A stretch of DNA of 56,929 nt from Bacteroidales bacterium. Lineage in GTDB: Bacteria > Bacteroidota > Bacteroidia > Bacteroidales > UBA932. The DNA lies in NCBI GenBank assembly GCA_016295455.1, contig JAEDLE010000002.1:1-56929 (forward strand). The letters run 5' to 3'. Made by a program: the position numbers and the translations under genes. Positions 43,501 through 51,510 of this stretch are shown here, piece after piece. Numbering within the stretch: position 1 is the first letter of the stretch; every line of letters starts with the position of its first letter. Under the pieces are notes generated by a model that did not search any database, was not told where the DNA came from, and was given only the letters and a program-made list of their open reading frames with translations.

Positions 43501-43711
43501 GGGTGGCGTTAGAAGGAACAGAAAGGGTGTACTTACCGTCAAGGTCAGTGTTGACACCGACAGTGGTACCCTTTACGACAACTGCAGCTCCAGGGAGCGG
43601 TTCGCCCTCTGAAGTCTTCACGGTTCCGCTTACCCTTATGTTCTGGGCACCTGCCACAGCACATGCGAGGAACAGCGAAACTGTTGCTAAGAAAAGCTTA
43701 ATCTTCTGCAT
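40517..43711 (-). CDS. SusC/RagA family TonB-dependent transporter
   Basis: 1064 residues. Signal peptide (MQKIKLFLATVSLFLACAVAGA), then a carboxypeptidase-regulatory-like domain (about 25-105; GEPLPGAAVVVKGTTVGVNTDLDGKY), the SusC-type TonB segment LDDVLVVAYGT, a plug with IRIRGFGSMSASNAPLIILDGVPY and DASASAIYGHRGANGVVIITTK, and a 22-strand barrel ending in GGVTITF. Length and order are normal. First gene of the susC-susD-susE/F-like operon, with a long AT-rich upstream region. Imports oligosaccharides across the outer membrane with energy from TonB. Confidence 0.95.
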   Translation of the reverse strand: MQKIKLFLATVSLFLACAVAGAQNIRVSGTVKTSEGEPLPGAAVVVKGTTVGVNTDLDGKYTLSVPSNATLVASMIGYVESEVEVNSRATIDFFLHEDSELLDDVLVVAYGTASKSSFTGSAAMVKEETIEKKIATNVTSALAGTTSGVQMISSSGDPTGNSSAIRIRGFGSMSASNAPLIILDGVPYQGSISDINPQDVESMSVLKDASASAIYGHRGANGVVIITTKRGKSGDATVKFDAKWGANSRLVPQYDVISDPGEYYETFYRMLYNKYYYSGYSETQAYAMADKNLLDSGNGGLGYLVYTLPEGEKLIGTNFKLNPNAVLGYTDGTYTYIPDDWYNEVYHTGFRQEYNASVSGASERFNYYGSVGFLQDGGMVSNSDYKRYTGRINTEYQVKDWFRVETNMSFSHSDSQLASYTSDKFGSSGNIFYVTNTIGPIYPLYVRDAEGHIMKENGRTVYDSNNTNFKRPSIVGNAVRDNENNDYNVYADVLNAKWAAIFTPVKGLTLTASLGLTDDNTRASYLYSQFAGASSTDGGVSVSHSRFFSVNQQYLAQYRKTFGLNSIDVLAGFESYKYKSQSLSGYNDHLFNPYVGELNNADGTSAKLANSATGTYMTEGFLARAQYEYDGRYFLNASYRRDASSKFAKGHRWGNFGSVGAAWLITKEEFMGGVSWLDVLKLKISYGVQGNDGIDGLYPYSDQYTHSYNEETGSYSVNLEYKGNEELTWETSKSFNVGLDFELFHGYLNGAFEVFSRKTEDLLYNKSVPLSAGNPTGYVPVNVGSIRNSGFEVSLDGLIINKKNFNWSWNLNASHYKNTILELDESVAQNGIKGGNYIYKIGGSLYEGYMRKYAGVDRETGQALYYYDYEDENGNTVTGTTANFSKASQYEVGTVLPKLYGGFGTSLNFYNFDLSAQFSYQLGGRYYDGTYQSMMFTQANAGSNMHRDLLKAWTPENPDSDFPRLDGDTQVAQTAVDRFLVSSNYLSINNVTFGYTFPSAFVRKIKLQSLRVYVAGENLALFTARKGVDPRYSVGLGSYTSGSGLNSGGYSAMRNITGGVTITF

Positions 43712-43808
43712 AAGCCAATAGTTTATTATAATGAATAGATAGAATGCATATACACAAAACGCCTCCGGCCTTCGGTCGGAAAAATACGCATTTCAACACG
43801 TTATTCAG

Positions 43809-43816
43809 CAAAAGTA
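43809..43816 (-). promoter_or_regulatory. -7 promoter element for susC
   Basis: Minus-strand TACTTTTG matches TAnnTTTG, 97 bases before the susC ATG. The leader would contain the hairpin at 43766-43780. Confidence 0.4.
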
Positions 43817-43892
43817 TGAAAAAAAAACGTATATGCGTACATTTTTGGTAATCCCGTGCACGCAATGCACTCTTTAGCCATTTTCCTCCAGC

Positions 43893-43977
43893 TTACAAGA
43901 TGGTTAAAAAATAATTGATTCTTCTTACAAAGTGTAAGAAATTTTCACATTTCTAGTTAAACTATCCTACAAAATGT
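43893..43977. repeat. Three direct repeats upstream of susC
   Basis: TTACAAGATGG (43893), TTACAAAGTGT (43925) and CTACAAAATGT (43967) agree with YTACAARRTGK. Start-to-start offsets are 32 and 42 bases, about three and four helical turns, so all three would face the same side of DNA. The middle copy is part of a perfect inverted repeat CTTACA-AAG-TGTAAG (43924-43938). A regulator-binding array is plausible. Confidence 0.45.
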
Positions 43978-44142
43978 CACACATCTAATAATTTAACATC
44001 TTTTTATGCCTCAAATGGATAAATCATTTTAGAGTAACAGGAGCGAGGGATGGCGGGAGGAGTGGTGGAGGGGTGAGGCGGAGGGGTGTGAAGCGTCAGG
44101 TTCGACGAACGGCCACGAATCATCGGCGGCCAGATACGGAAA

Positions 44143-44163
44143 GAGGGCGGCTTTGCCGCCCTC
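44143..44163 (-). terminator. Hairpin terminator after the carboxylesterase gene
   Basis: Nine-base perfect stem GAGGGCGGC/GCCGCCCTC with a three-base loop, 32 bases after the stop at 44196 on the minus strand. The following tract is only TTTCC, so termination strength is uncertain. Confidence 0.6.
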
Positions 44164-44195
44164 ACATATCAAAATGTACTGGAATACCCTATCAA

Positions 44196-45773
44196 TCAAA
44201 GGCTTGCAGCCTTGCCCTCGTCAGTACGCCTCCACGCGAAATACGCATCCAGAACCTTGAGAGACTCAAGGCTAGGCACAGGACCGGCAAACGGTTCAGG
44301 ACCGGTCAGATACATATACTGGGAGTCGTCCTCCCCCATGAAGCGAGGCCACTTCGGAAGCCCCTCCCCATTCGGGTCGCCATATTTCGTGAAATTGATC
44401 CAATACTGTCCCATCGCATCGGAAAGCGGAAGGTCAGACTCCTTCATACGCGAATTCTCCATATGCTGGAAGACATAAGCGACGTCCTGTCCGTGAGGAG
44501 AGCCGTAGCCATATCTCGGAGAATCCTCAGGATACTCCGGATGCTGGTCAAAATAATACATATAGACAGGAGACTTGCCGGTCTTGGCCTGAAGGCAGCC
44601 CCAAGCCCAGGTCTGCCATCCGAATGCAGCATCACGCATCAGGTCCCTCGCCTGCTTGCCAACCTTGCCGTCCTCAAGCGGATATGCCGCAAGCAGGTCC
44701 TCGGCGAACTTGCCGTAACGCTTTTGCACGCCGGCGATATGGCCTTCAGGAGTTGAAGCACCGCCAAGACCGCCGAAACTTGCGCCTTCGTCGGAATTAT
44801 AGCCTATGAGCACAGCGACATCATTATAGCGCCCCTGCTCATAGAGCTCATACTGGTCGCCCGGAATCACATATCCGTCAACTATAGGCCAGCCTCCGCC
44901 ATTGGCAGACAGACCGTTGGTCACAAAAGCGGAAGCGTCCAGAGCCCTCATCTCGGCAAGGGACGAAGCCCCCAGCGACTCGGCAATCTTCAGACCGTCC
45001 TTCTCCGCATCAGAGAGAGTCTTCATATTCTCGCCCGGATAAGTCGTAGGCCTCGTAGGACCGAACGAACCTCCACTCTGGGATATGGCACCACGGAACA
45101 GACCCGCCGCCAGAGGCGAAGCGCAGAGCTGGCTCACGGAAATGCCTCCGGCCGATTCTCCGAATATGGTGACCTTGTCAGGATCGCCGCCGAACTGGGC
45201 TATGTTTTCCTGCACCCACTGGAGCGCAGCTATCTGGTCAAGAAGACCGTAGTTGCCGCTCACGTGCTGAGGATTCTCGGCAGAGAGCTCAGGATGAGCC
45301 AGGAAACCGAGCTTGCCCACACGGTAAGCCACGCTTACCATCACGATGCCGCCCTTGCGCGCGAGAGCCTCGCAGTCATAGTTCGGGTCTGCAGTGTGTC
45401 CGCCGGCAAAACCGCCGCCATATATCCACACGAGCACAGGCAGCTTGTCTTTCTTCGAAGCTGCCGGAGTCCATACGTTCAGATAGAGGCAGTCCTCGCT
45501 GAATCCCACAGGGGAATGTCCACCCTGCATGGCGCCCGGAGCGAAATGGTCAGCCACGAGAACGGTGTCCCACGACGCCTCCCTCTGAGGAGCCTTCCAC
45601 CTGAGATCGCCCACAGGCGGAGCCGCGAACGGTATGCCTTTGTATATGGTCAATCCTTCGGTGACCACGCCCTGAACCTTACCGGAACGGACCTTCACAA
45701 GACCCGTAGCCTCTTCCCCGCAGGAGGCGAAGAGCAGTGCGGCACAAGCCAGCGCCCACAGTATCTTTTTCAT
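44196..45773 (-). CDS. Carboxylesterase, type B, lipoprotein
   Basis: 525 residues with lipobox FASC (Cys18). An alpha/beta-hydrolase of the carboxylesterase/para-nitrobenzyl esterase family: nucleophile motif GESAGG, oxyanion GGGFAGG, EDCLYLNVWTP, and the late acidic and His parts YNSDEGASF and GYGSPHGQDV. In a polysaccharide locus it probably removes acyl groups (acetyl or feruloyl) from the glycan. It starts ten bases after the GH43 gene and shares its promoter. Confidence 0.88.
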   Translation of the reverse strand: MKKILWALACAALLFASCGEEATGLVKVRSGKVQGVVTEGLTIYKGIPFAAPPVGDLRWKAPQREASWDTVLVADHFAPGAMQGGHSPVGFSEDCLYLNVWTPAASKKDKLPVLVWIYGGGFAGGHTADPNYDCEALARKGGIVMVSVAYRVGKLGFLAHPELSAENPQHVSGNYGLLDQIAALQWVQENIAQFGGDPDKVTIFGESAGGISVSQLCASPLAAGLFRGAISQSGGSFGPTRPTTYPGENMKTLSDAEKDGLKIAESLGASSLAEMRALDASAFVTNGLSANGGGWPIVDGYVIPGDQYELYEQGRYNDVAVLIGYNSDEGASFGGLGGASTPEGHIAGVQKRYGKFAEDLLAAYPLEDGKVGKQARDLMRDAAFGWQTWAWGCLQAKTGKSPVYMYYFDQHPEYPEDSPRYGYGSPHGQDVAYVFQHMENSRMKESDLPLSDAMGQYWINFTKYGDPNGEGLPKWPRFMGEDDSQYMYLTGPEPFAGPVPSLESLKVLDAYFAWRRTDEGKAASL

Positions 45774-45783
45774 ATGTATATGA

Positions 45784-47145
45784 TTATTTGAAGCTTACCC
45801 AATCAACGTCAATATGGTTACCTTCGGTCATTAGCACGAAGAGATCGTGTACGCCCTCAGGCTTGGAGCTTGCCTTCACGGTGATTTCGTTCCAGCTGCT
45901 CACGCCGCCGACCTTGAACTCAGCCACGAGCGGACCGTCGATGGCATCGGCGCGAACCTCGATTTTGCCTCCGGCCAGAGAATGGCAGCGCAGGGTCGCA
46001 TTGTCCCAGCCCTTGCCGAAGTCCACACGGTCGTAACGGATCCATATAGGCTCCTTGTATTCAGAGGCTGTGTTGTGGAAGACGGTCTTCCAGCCCTCGA
46101 AGGTGTTCTCGTCCCTGAGGAATTCGATATCCACCTTGGCCTCATCCTTGTCGGAGTATCTGTCTATCTGGATGTTGCTGTGCGCAGGGGTGATGCCGAC
46201 GCCGCGGAAGGTAGGAACGACAGGAACGATGGTGCCGTCAGGATTGAAATGTATCTCATCCACGCAGACCGACCTGTTCTTGTCAAAATACGGAGAATAG
46301 TCATTATGGTGGTAGAAGAGATACCACTGGCCCTTGAACTCGACAACCGAATGGTGGTTGGTCCAGCACTCGGTCTCAGACTGCTCCATTATCTTTCCCT
46401 TGAACACATACGGACCCATAGGCTTGTCGCTCATACAGTACGCAAGGCATTCGCGGTCCTTCTCTACCCATGGGAAGGTATAATAGTAGATGCCGTTGCG
46501 CTTGAACAGATACGGACCCTCCTTGAAGCCGTCCGGAACCTCGCTCACTGCAACAGGCTCGGAATCAAGCTCGAGCATATTGTCCTTGAGTCTTGCAATC
46601 TGGAGACCGCGGCCTGACCAAGTGAGGTAAGGAGTTCCGTCGTCATCTATGAATATGCAAGGGTCGATTCCGCCTATGCCCTTGATAGGCTCTTCCTGGC
46701 ATACGAACGGTCCGTAAGGGGTGTCGGACACCGCCACGCCTATGCCGTTGCCGGCAAAGCGCTGTCCCGGCTTGGGTTTCTGTCCCGCAGGGAAATAGAA
46801 GTAGTATTTTCCGTTCTTGTAGTTGCAGTCCGGAGCCCACATGCTGTAGCTGGTGGAATTCACCCAAGGCACAGACTTCTGGTCAACTATCACTCCGTGG
46901 TCAACCCAGTCGACGAGGTTGTCGGAGGAGTACACGTGGTAGTCGGCCATACAGAACCAGTCCTTCCTGGCATAGTCATAAGGTGCCGGAATATCGTGGG
47001 ACGGGTAGACATATACCCTTCCGTCGAAAACGTGCGCCGAAGGGTCTGCCGAGAAGTTGTCCCTGATGATAGGGTTCTGAGCCGATGCGGCGACCGCCGT
47101 CATCATCAATGCCGCCGCGGCGGCTGCTGTTCTGGTAATATTCAT
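45784..47145 (-). CDS. GH43 glycoside hydrolase with C-terminal CBM6-like domain
   Basis: 453 residues. Signal peptide (MNITRTAAAAAALMMTAVAASA-Q). The five-bladed propeller carries the three GH43 acidic residues: D34 (FSADPSAHVF), D161 (GGIDPCIFIDDDG) and E209 (GFKEGPYLFKR). After about residue 320 comes a beta-sandwich resembling CBM6 (WIRYDRVDFG...HDLFVLMTEGNHIDVDWVSFK). GH43 enzymes release arabinose or xylose from arabinoxylan, xylan or arabinan. It heads a two-gene transcript with the esterase, so the locus probably handles a decorated xylan-type glycan. Confidence 0.92.
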   Translation of the reverse strand: MNITRTAAAAAALMMTAVAASAQNPIIRDNFSADPSAHVFDGRVYVYPSHDIPAPYDYARKDWFCMADYHVYSSDNLVDWVDHGVIVDQKSVPWVNSTSYSMWAPDCNYKNGKYYFYFPAGQKPKPGQRFAGNGIGVAVSDTPYGPFVCQEEPIKGIGGIDPCIFIDDDGTPYLTWSGRGLQIARLKDNMLELDSEPVAVSEVPDGFKEGPYLFKRNGIYYYTFPWVEKDRECLAYCMSDKPMGPYVFKGKIMEQSETECWTNHHSVVEFKGQWYLFYHHNDYSPYFDKNRSVCVDEIHFNPDGTIVPVVPTFRGVGITPAHSNIQIDRYSDKDEAKVDIEFLRDENTFEGWKTVFHNTASEYKEPIWIRYDRVDFGKGWDNATLRCHSLAGGKIEVRADAIDGPLVAEFKVGGVSSWNEITVKASSKPEGVHDLFVLMTEGNHIDVDWVSFK

Positions 47146-47223
47146 AATAATCCTGTGGTTATTGGTTTCTCTCTGTCACTCAAGTTCCGAAAGCACACGG
47201 AACACGAATCCGCATATGCTTTC

Positions 47224-47262
47224 CAAAGATATGGATTAATGCAGGATTCTGATGCAAATTTA
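47224..47262 (-). promoter_or_regulatory. Candidate GH43 promoter elements
   Basis: Two minus-strand TAnnTTTG matches 31 bases apart (47255-47262 and 47224-47231), 109 and 78 bases before the GH43 ATG. Which one is used cannot be told. Confidence 0.35.
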
Positions 47263-47361
47263 ACAATAAGCTCCGATGAGGGGAGCAATGGGTAGTTCAT
47301 ATCCTTTAAATATCGTGTCAGCAAGTTTGGGCAAGGTGTTCATTCTGATGCGTTTTTTTCG

Positions 47362-47369
47362 TAGTTTTG
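47362..47369 (+). promoter_or_regulatory. -7 promoter element for the ROK kinase
   Basis: TAGTTTTG matches TAnnTTTG, 64 bases before the ATG at 47434. Confidence 0.4.
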
Positions 47370-47433
47370 TCCACCCCGGGAGGAAAGGCAGATTACCGCT
47401 CCCGGAATATGCAAGTCATCATATTCAAAGAAA

Positions 47434-48393
47434 ATGGCAAAGGATATAGCTATAGGAATAGACATCGGCGGTCAGACGAGCAAGATAGGCGTGGTCAATG
47501 CGGAAGGCGGGATACTGGCAAGGTCAGTGATACGGACGGACACCTACGGAAAGGATGCGGAGGCTTTTGTCGATGCTCTGGCGGCCGCTGTCAGGGGCCT
47601 TATTGCGCAGACCGGGACTGAAGGCAGGGTCAGGGGCATAGGTGCCGGAGCGCCGAATGCGAATTATTACACGGGCTGCATCAGCAATGCGCCGAACCTG
47701 GAATGGGCGGCGGATGGTTGCGTTGAGTTCTCGCGTATGCTTTCCGAAAGGATGGGAGGTCTTCCTGTCAGGCTCACGAATGACGCGAATGCCGCCGCTG
47801 CCGGCGAGATGAAGTACGGCGTCGCCAAGGGAATGAAGGATTTCATCATGATTACCCTCGGAACCGGAGTCGGGAGCGGAATTGTCATTGGCGGAAATAT
47901 TGTATATGGTCACGACGGTTGCGCCGGAGAACTGGGCCACGTGTGCGTGGAGCGGGAAGGCGGCCGGCTCTGTGGCTGCGGTAAGAAGGGTTGTCTGGAG
48001 TGTTATTGTTCTGCTACGGGCGTGGCGAGGACGGCGAAGGAATGGCTTCAGGCGAGTGATGAGCCTTCGATGCTGAGGGAGGTCAACAATCTGAGTTCCA
48101 AGGCTGTGTTTGATGCCGCGGTCAGCGGTGATGCGCTGGCCATCAGGATTTTCGACTATACGGGTACTATTCTGGGACGCAGCCTGGCGGATTTCATCGC
48201 TTTCAGCTCGCCTGAGGCTATAGTGCTGTTCGGCGGTTTGGCCCGTGCCGGTGAACTGCTTATGGATCCGGTGCGCAAGGCGATGGATGACAATGTGTTG
48301 CGTCAGTGGCGCGGCAAGGTCAAGTTGCTTCATTCTGCGCTCAGCGAGTCTGACGCCGCCATTCTCGGCGCCTCTGCCTTGGCGTTCATGTAG
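47434..48393 (+). CDS. ROK family sugar kinase
   Basis: 319 residues. N-terminal phosphate motif GIDIGGQTSKIGVV; LTNDANAAAAGE with the catalytic Asp; TLGTGVGSGIV; and the ROK zinc motif CGCGKKGCLE. There is no N-terminal DNA-binding domain, so it is a kinase (glucokinase-like) and not a repressor. It stands alone, divergent from the GH43 gene, and could phosphorylate a sugar released by that locus. The first codons show that the gene is not related to its neighbours by operon. Confidence 0.92.
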   Translation: MAKDIAIGIDIGGQTSKIGVVNAEGGILARSVIRTDTYGKDAEAFVDALAAAVRGLIAQTGTEGRVRGIGAGAPNANYYTGCISNAPNLEWAADGCVEFSRMLSERMGGLPVRLTNDANAAAAGEMKYGVAKGMKDFIMITLGTGVGSGIVIGGNIVYGHDGCAGELGHVCVEREGGRLCGCGKKGCLECYCSATGVARTAKEWLQASDEPSMLREVNNLSSKAVFDAAVSGDALAIRIFDYTGTILGRSLADFIAFSSPEAIVLFGGLARAGELLMDPVRKAMDDNVLRQWRGKVKLLHSALSESDAAILGASALAFM

Positions 48394-48677
48394 GCCCGGG
48401 GCGTTTGGCGAAATTGCTGATAAATCCGGCCACACAAAAAAGTGGCTGCAGCCTTCCCCAAAGCCGCAGCCACGTATATAAAACGAACTTAACAAATAGA
48501 CATGAAAATTACTTTTCATATGCCCAATGCAAAGATAGATATTAAAATCAGATTACCAAACAATTTTTTCAATTTTTAAGCAGAAAAATATCGGCACTAT
48601 CAATTTGCAATTATAAAACATTTTAGCATTATTCAAAACAAGCGACCCTCCCGACAAGGCTAAAAGGTTTTACCTCA
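48394..48677. other. Convergent intergenic region with terminator
   Basis: 284 bases without a gene. The only structure seen is the hairpin at 48442-48473; the rest to 48677 is AT-rich and unremarkable. Confidence 0.5.
48442..48473 (-). terminator. Terminator for the AraC operon
   Basis: Eight-base stem GTGGCTGC/GCAGCCAC (48442-48449 with 48466-48473), 16-base loop, with TTTTTT on the minus strand after it. About 200 bases after the AraC stop. It may also slow transcripts from the ROK side. Confidence 0.6.
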
Positions 48678-49589
48678 TCAACTTGCGCGGTACTCGCTCG
48701 GGGTCATACCCGTATGAGCCTTGAAATACTTGTAGAAGACCGACTGGTTCGGAAAGTTCAGCCGGAACACGATTTCCTTGATGGTGCAGTCCGAATACTT
48801 GAGCATATTCTTGGCCTCAAGAATCACGAACGAGTCTATCCATTCCGGGGCGGAACGGCCGCTGACCTCCTTGATAAGCTTGGACAGGTACTTGGGCGTG
48901 AAGCCCATATGGTCCGCATAGAAGGAGACGTTCCTCTCGCGGTCGTGATATTCGGAAACCAGCCTGAGGAAATGCTCGAAGACCAGCTTCAGGCGCGTAG
49001 CATTCTTGCCGCAAGGCATAGGATCTGCCCCGTCAAGCTGTTTTTCCCAAGCAGATCCCATCGAATAGCAGAACGACGCCAGCAGAGGCACCAGCGCCTC
49101 CCTCTTGTTCGTGGCCTGGCTGGCAACTATTCTCTGCGCCAGCCTGTGGTAATCCTCTGCAATCTTCAGGTCCTCACCCCTGAGGGTGAATATGGGATTG
49201 TCGAGTATCCTCATGCTCTCGTTGAAGAGGCGCACGAAGTCGAAGCGCACGTTGGAGGCGAAATCGTGCGAGAGCGCAAGCACCACGAAACCAAGGTCAT
49301 CCAAAGAGGCCGGATCGACTTCGGAAACGCGGAGTATGTAGCCGGGCACTATGATGGCCATCGAATTCTGCCTGATGGAATAGCTGCGCAGATTTATGTC
49401 CAGACGCAGGCTGCCTCCGGTGCAGAAGACCACGAGGTACCCGTCGAAACGGAACGGATACCTCATGAAATTCAACGCCTTGTCATATTTCAGGTCTACG
49501 ATGAGAAAATCCTTGTTATCACCGCGGGCCCCATCGGGACCAAGCATCTCCCTGAACTGGGCGAAACTGACTTTCTGCAACTTATCCAT
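48678..49589 (-). CDS. AraC family transcription regulator
   Basis: 303 residues. The N-terminal half is a cupin-like sensor (FLIVDLKYDKALNFMRYPFRFDGYLVVFCTGGSLRLDI) and the C-terminal ~100 residues hold two helix-turn-helix motifs, with the AraC signature VFYKYFKAHTGMTPSEYRAS. It starts 12 bases after the acyl-CoA synthetase gene, as third gene of a transporter-synthetase-regulator operon. It could control that operon; the nearest other candidate is the PUL 1.5 kb away. Confidence 0.9.
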   Translation of the reverse strand: MDKLQKVSFAQFREMLGPDGARGDNKDFLIVDLKYDKALNFMRYPFRFDGYLVVFCTGGSLRLDINLRSYSIRQNSMAIIVPGYILRVSEVDPASLDDLGFVVLALSHDFASNVRFDFVRLFNESMRILDNPIFTLRGEDLKIAEDYHRLAQRIVASQATNKREALVPLLASFCYSMGSAWEKQLDGADPMPCGKNATRLKLVFEHFLRLVSEYHDRERNVSFYADHMGFTPKYLSKLIKEVSGRSAPEWIDSFVILEAKNMLKYSDCTIKEIVFRLNFPNQSVFYKYFKAHTGMTPSEYRAS

Positions 49590-49601
49590 CCGACTTGCCC
49601 G

Positions 49602-51503
49602 TTAGAGAGACTGGAGGTTCTGCTCGTTGTAAAGCTGCTTGCCCTCAGGGGTATATGCATATTCGATGCGGTCGGCATAGAACTGCTCCACCTTGCCGCG
49701 GACTATCTTCATCGTGCTGTTTACCATATGATTCTGCTCGGTGAAAGGCTCAGGCAGAACGGCCACGGCGGCTGGAAGCCACCTTTCCGGGAAAAGTCCC
49801 TCGTGAGCGCCGCCTTTTCGGTAAGAGTCTATCTCCGCCTGTATCCTGTCCAGCATCACTTTCTTGCCCTCCTCGCCCGCAGGGTCCACACCCTTGCTCC
49901 TGGCATATTCCTTCAGGGCATCCTTGGCCGGAACGACGAGGACTATGGTATATGGGTCCTGGTTGTTGTGGAGTATCACCTGGTCGATGTACTTCGAGCC
50001 GTCCGTAAGAGAATCCTCGAAGCCTTCCGGGCTGTACTTCTCGCCGTCAGCGGAGATGAGCAGGGACTTGAACCTGCCGACTACCCAGAGGTATTCAGGG
50101 TCATTCATATAGCCCATGTCACCCGTATGCAGCCATCCGTCCACCACAGTCTCGGCGGTGGATGAAGGGTTCTTCCAGTAGCCCGCCATCACGTTCTCGC
50201 CACGTATCACTATCTCACCGCGCTCACCTGCAGGAACTTCCTTGCCCTCGGAGTCGCAGATCTTGATATCCAGAGGCTTCACGACCCTTCCGGAAGAGCC
50301 GAAAATCGCATGGCCCGGAGCATTCGCGCAAATGATAGGGGTAGCCTCGGAAAGGCCGTAGCCCTGGAACATAGGCATGCCCACGGCACAGAAATACTTC
50401 TGGAGTTCGATGTCGAGCAGGGCGCCACCTCCCACGAAGAACTGCATCCTGCCTCCGAAATTATCCCTCACAGCCTTGAATATGAGCTTGTCGAAGAGCC
50501 ACATCAGCGGCTTCCTCCAGCATACGTCCAGGCCGCCGCGGTTGTAGTACTCCTTGTTGTACTTCATTGCGTTGTCAAGGGCGAAGTTGTAGAGTTTCTC
50601 CACGGTCGGGCCCTTTGCCCTGATTGCGGACTCTATGCTCTTCTTGAAGTTGCGGGCTATGGCAGGGACCGAGAGCATAACCATAGGACGGGTCTCCTTT
50701 ATAGCCACAGGTATGTTCTTGAGGGTGGCCAGGGCCGTCTTGCCGGCAGGAACGGTGGCTATGCTGGCTCCGTATGACATCATGGTGTAGAAACCTGCGA
50801 CGTGGGCGAAGCAGTGGTCCAGCGGAAGAACGATGAGCATCACCGCGCCCTTGTCCACACCTATGATGGAACGCGCCTGCTCCACATTCGCAGTATAGTT
50901 CCTGTGTGTCAGAAGTATGCCCTTGGGGTCGGCGGTAGTTCCGGAAGTGTAGCTGATGTTCGCATAGTCGTCCGGGCCGACTGAGGAATATCTCGCCTTG
51001 AACTCATCCATATGCTCCGCAAGATATGCGTCGCCCTGTTCCATCACCTTGTATATGCTGACCTCGCCTTCCCTGAGGTCCTCCACCTCGTCAAGCACTA
51101 TCACCTTCTCCACCAGAGGGCATTCAGGAAGGATGTTGCGTATCTTCCTAAGCTGCATTCCGGACACCATCACGTATCTGGAATCGGAATGCCTGATCCT
51201 GAACCTGAGGTCGTTGCTTTCCTCGAGCTTGATTGAAAGCGGCACGTTCACGCCGCCCGCATAGAGTATGCCGAGTTCTCCTATGACCCAGAGGTTGCGG
51301 CCTTCCGAAAGGAGGGACACCTTGTCATCCTTCTTCAGGCCCATCGCGATGAGTCCGGCAGCAACCCTGTAGGCCTCGAGCCTGGTCTGCTCGAAACTGG
51401 TCTCAGTCCATTTTCCGTCCACCTTCTCGCGGAGGAAAGTCAGGGAAGCATATTCCCGGGTGTAATGTTCGACGAAGTCGATGATAGTTGGTCTTGTTTC
51501 CAT
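49602..51503 (-). CDS. Long-chain acyl-CoA synthetase (AMP-binding)
   Basis: 633 residues from the ATG at 51503 (METRPTIIDF); the frame also has a TTG at 51518. AMP-binding motif YTSGTTADPKGILLTH, the FACS region GYGLSEATPIICANAP and GWLHTGDMGYMNDPEYLWVVGRFKSLLISADGEKYSPEGFE are all present. It links fatty acids to CoA. It follows the transporter gene by seven bases and precedes the AraC gene, so the three probably share a promoter. Two neighbours do not fix the acyl substrate. Confidence 0.92.
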   Translation of the reverse strand: METRPTIIDFVEHYTREYASLTFLREKVDGKWTETSFEQTRLEAYRVAAGLIAMGLKKDDKVSLLSEGRNLWVIGELGILYAGGVNVPLSIKLEESNDLRFRIRHSDSRYVMVSGMQLRKIRNILPECPLVEKVIVLDEVEDLREGEVSIYKVMEQGDAYLAEHMDEFKARYSSVGPDDYANISYTSGTTADPKGILLTHRNYTANVEQARSIIGVDKGAVMLIVLPLDHCFAHVAGFYTMMSYGASIATVPAGKTALATLKNIPVAIKETRPMVMLSVPAIARNFKKSIESAIRAKGPTVEKLYNFALDNAMKYNKEYYNRGGLDVCWRKPLMWLFDKLIFKAVRDNFGGRMQFFVGGGALLDIELQKYFCAVGMPMFQGYGLSEATPIICANAPGHAIFGSSGRVVKPLDIKICDSEGKEVPAGERGEIVIRGENVMAGYWKNPSSTAETVVDGWLHTGDMGYMNDPEYLWVVGRFKSLLISADGEKYSPEGFEDSLTDGSKYIDQVILHNNQDPYTIVLVVPAKDALKEYARSKGVDPAGEEGKKVMLDRIQAEIDSYRKGGAHEGLFPERWLPAAVAVLPEPFTEQNHMVNSTMKIVRGKVEQFYADRIEYAYTPEGKQLYNEQNLQSL

Positions 51504-51510
51504 ATTGTTG

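Larger units (their letters stand above)
43712..44195. other. Intergenic region upstream of susC
   Basis: 484 bases without a gene. From low to high coordinate it holds a small hairpin at about 43766-43780 (CCGGCC/GGTCGG), a susC -7 candidate, three helically spaced direct repeats, a 50-base G-rich stretch (44041-44090) and a terminator for the esterase. The part 43801-44040 is strongly AT-rich, the part 44041-44160 is GC-rich. Confidence 0.6.
47146..47433. other. Divergent intergenic region between GH43 and ROK kinase
   Basis: 288 bases with no convincing gene. It contains candidate promoters for both sides. On the minus strand TAAATTTG (47262-47255) and TATCTTTG (47231-47224) could serve the GH43 gene; on the plus strand TAGTTTTG (47362-47369) lies 64 bases before the kinase ATG. 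Confidence 0.5.

Noticed and set aside
47142..47324. Small minus-strand gene of 60 codons upstream of GH43
   Set aside because: Covers the likely GH43 promoter, has no motif and no ribosome-binding site.
47524..48519. A 331-codon minus-strand frame
   Set aside because: Antisense to the ROK kinase, which has the zinc motif and sugar-kinase signatures.
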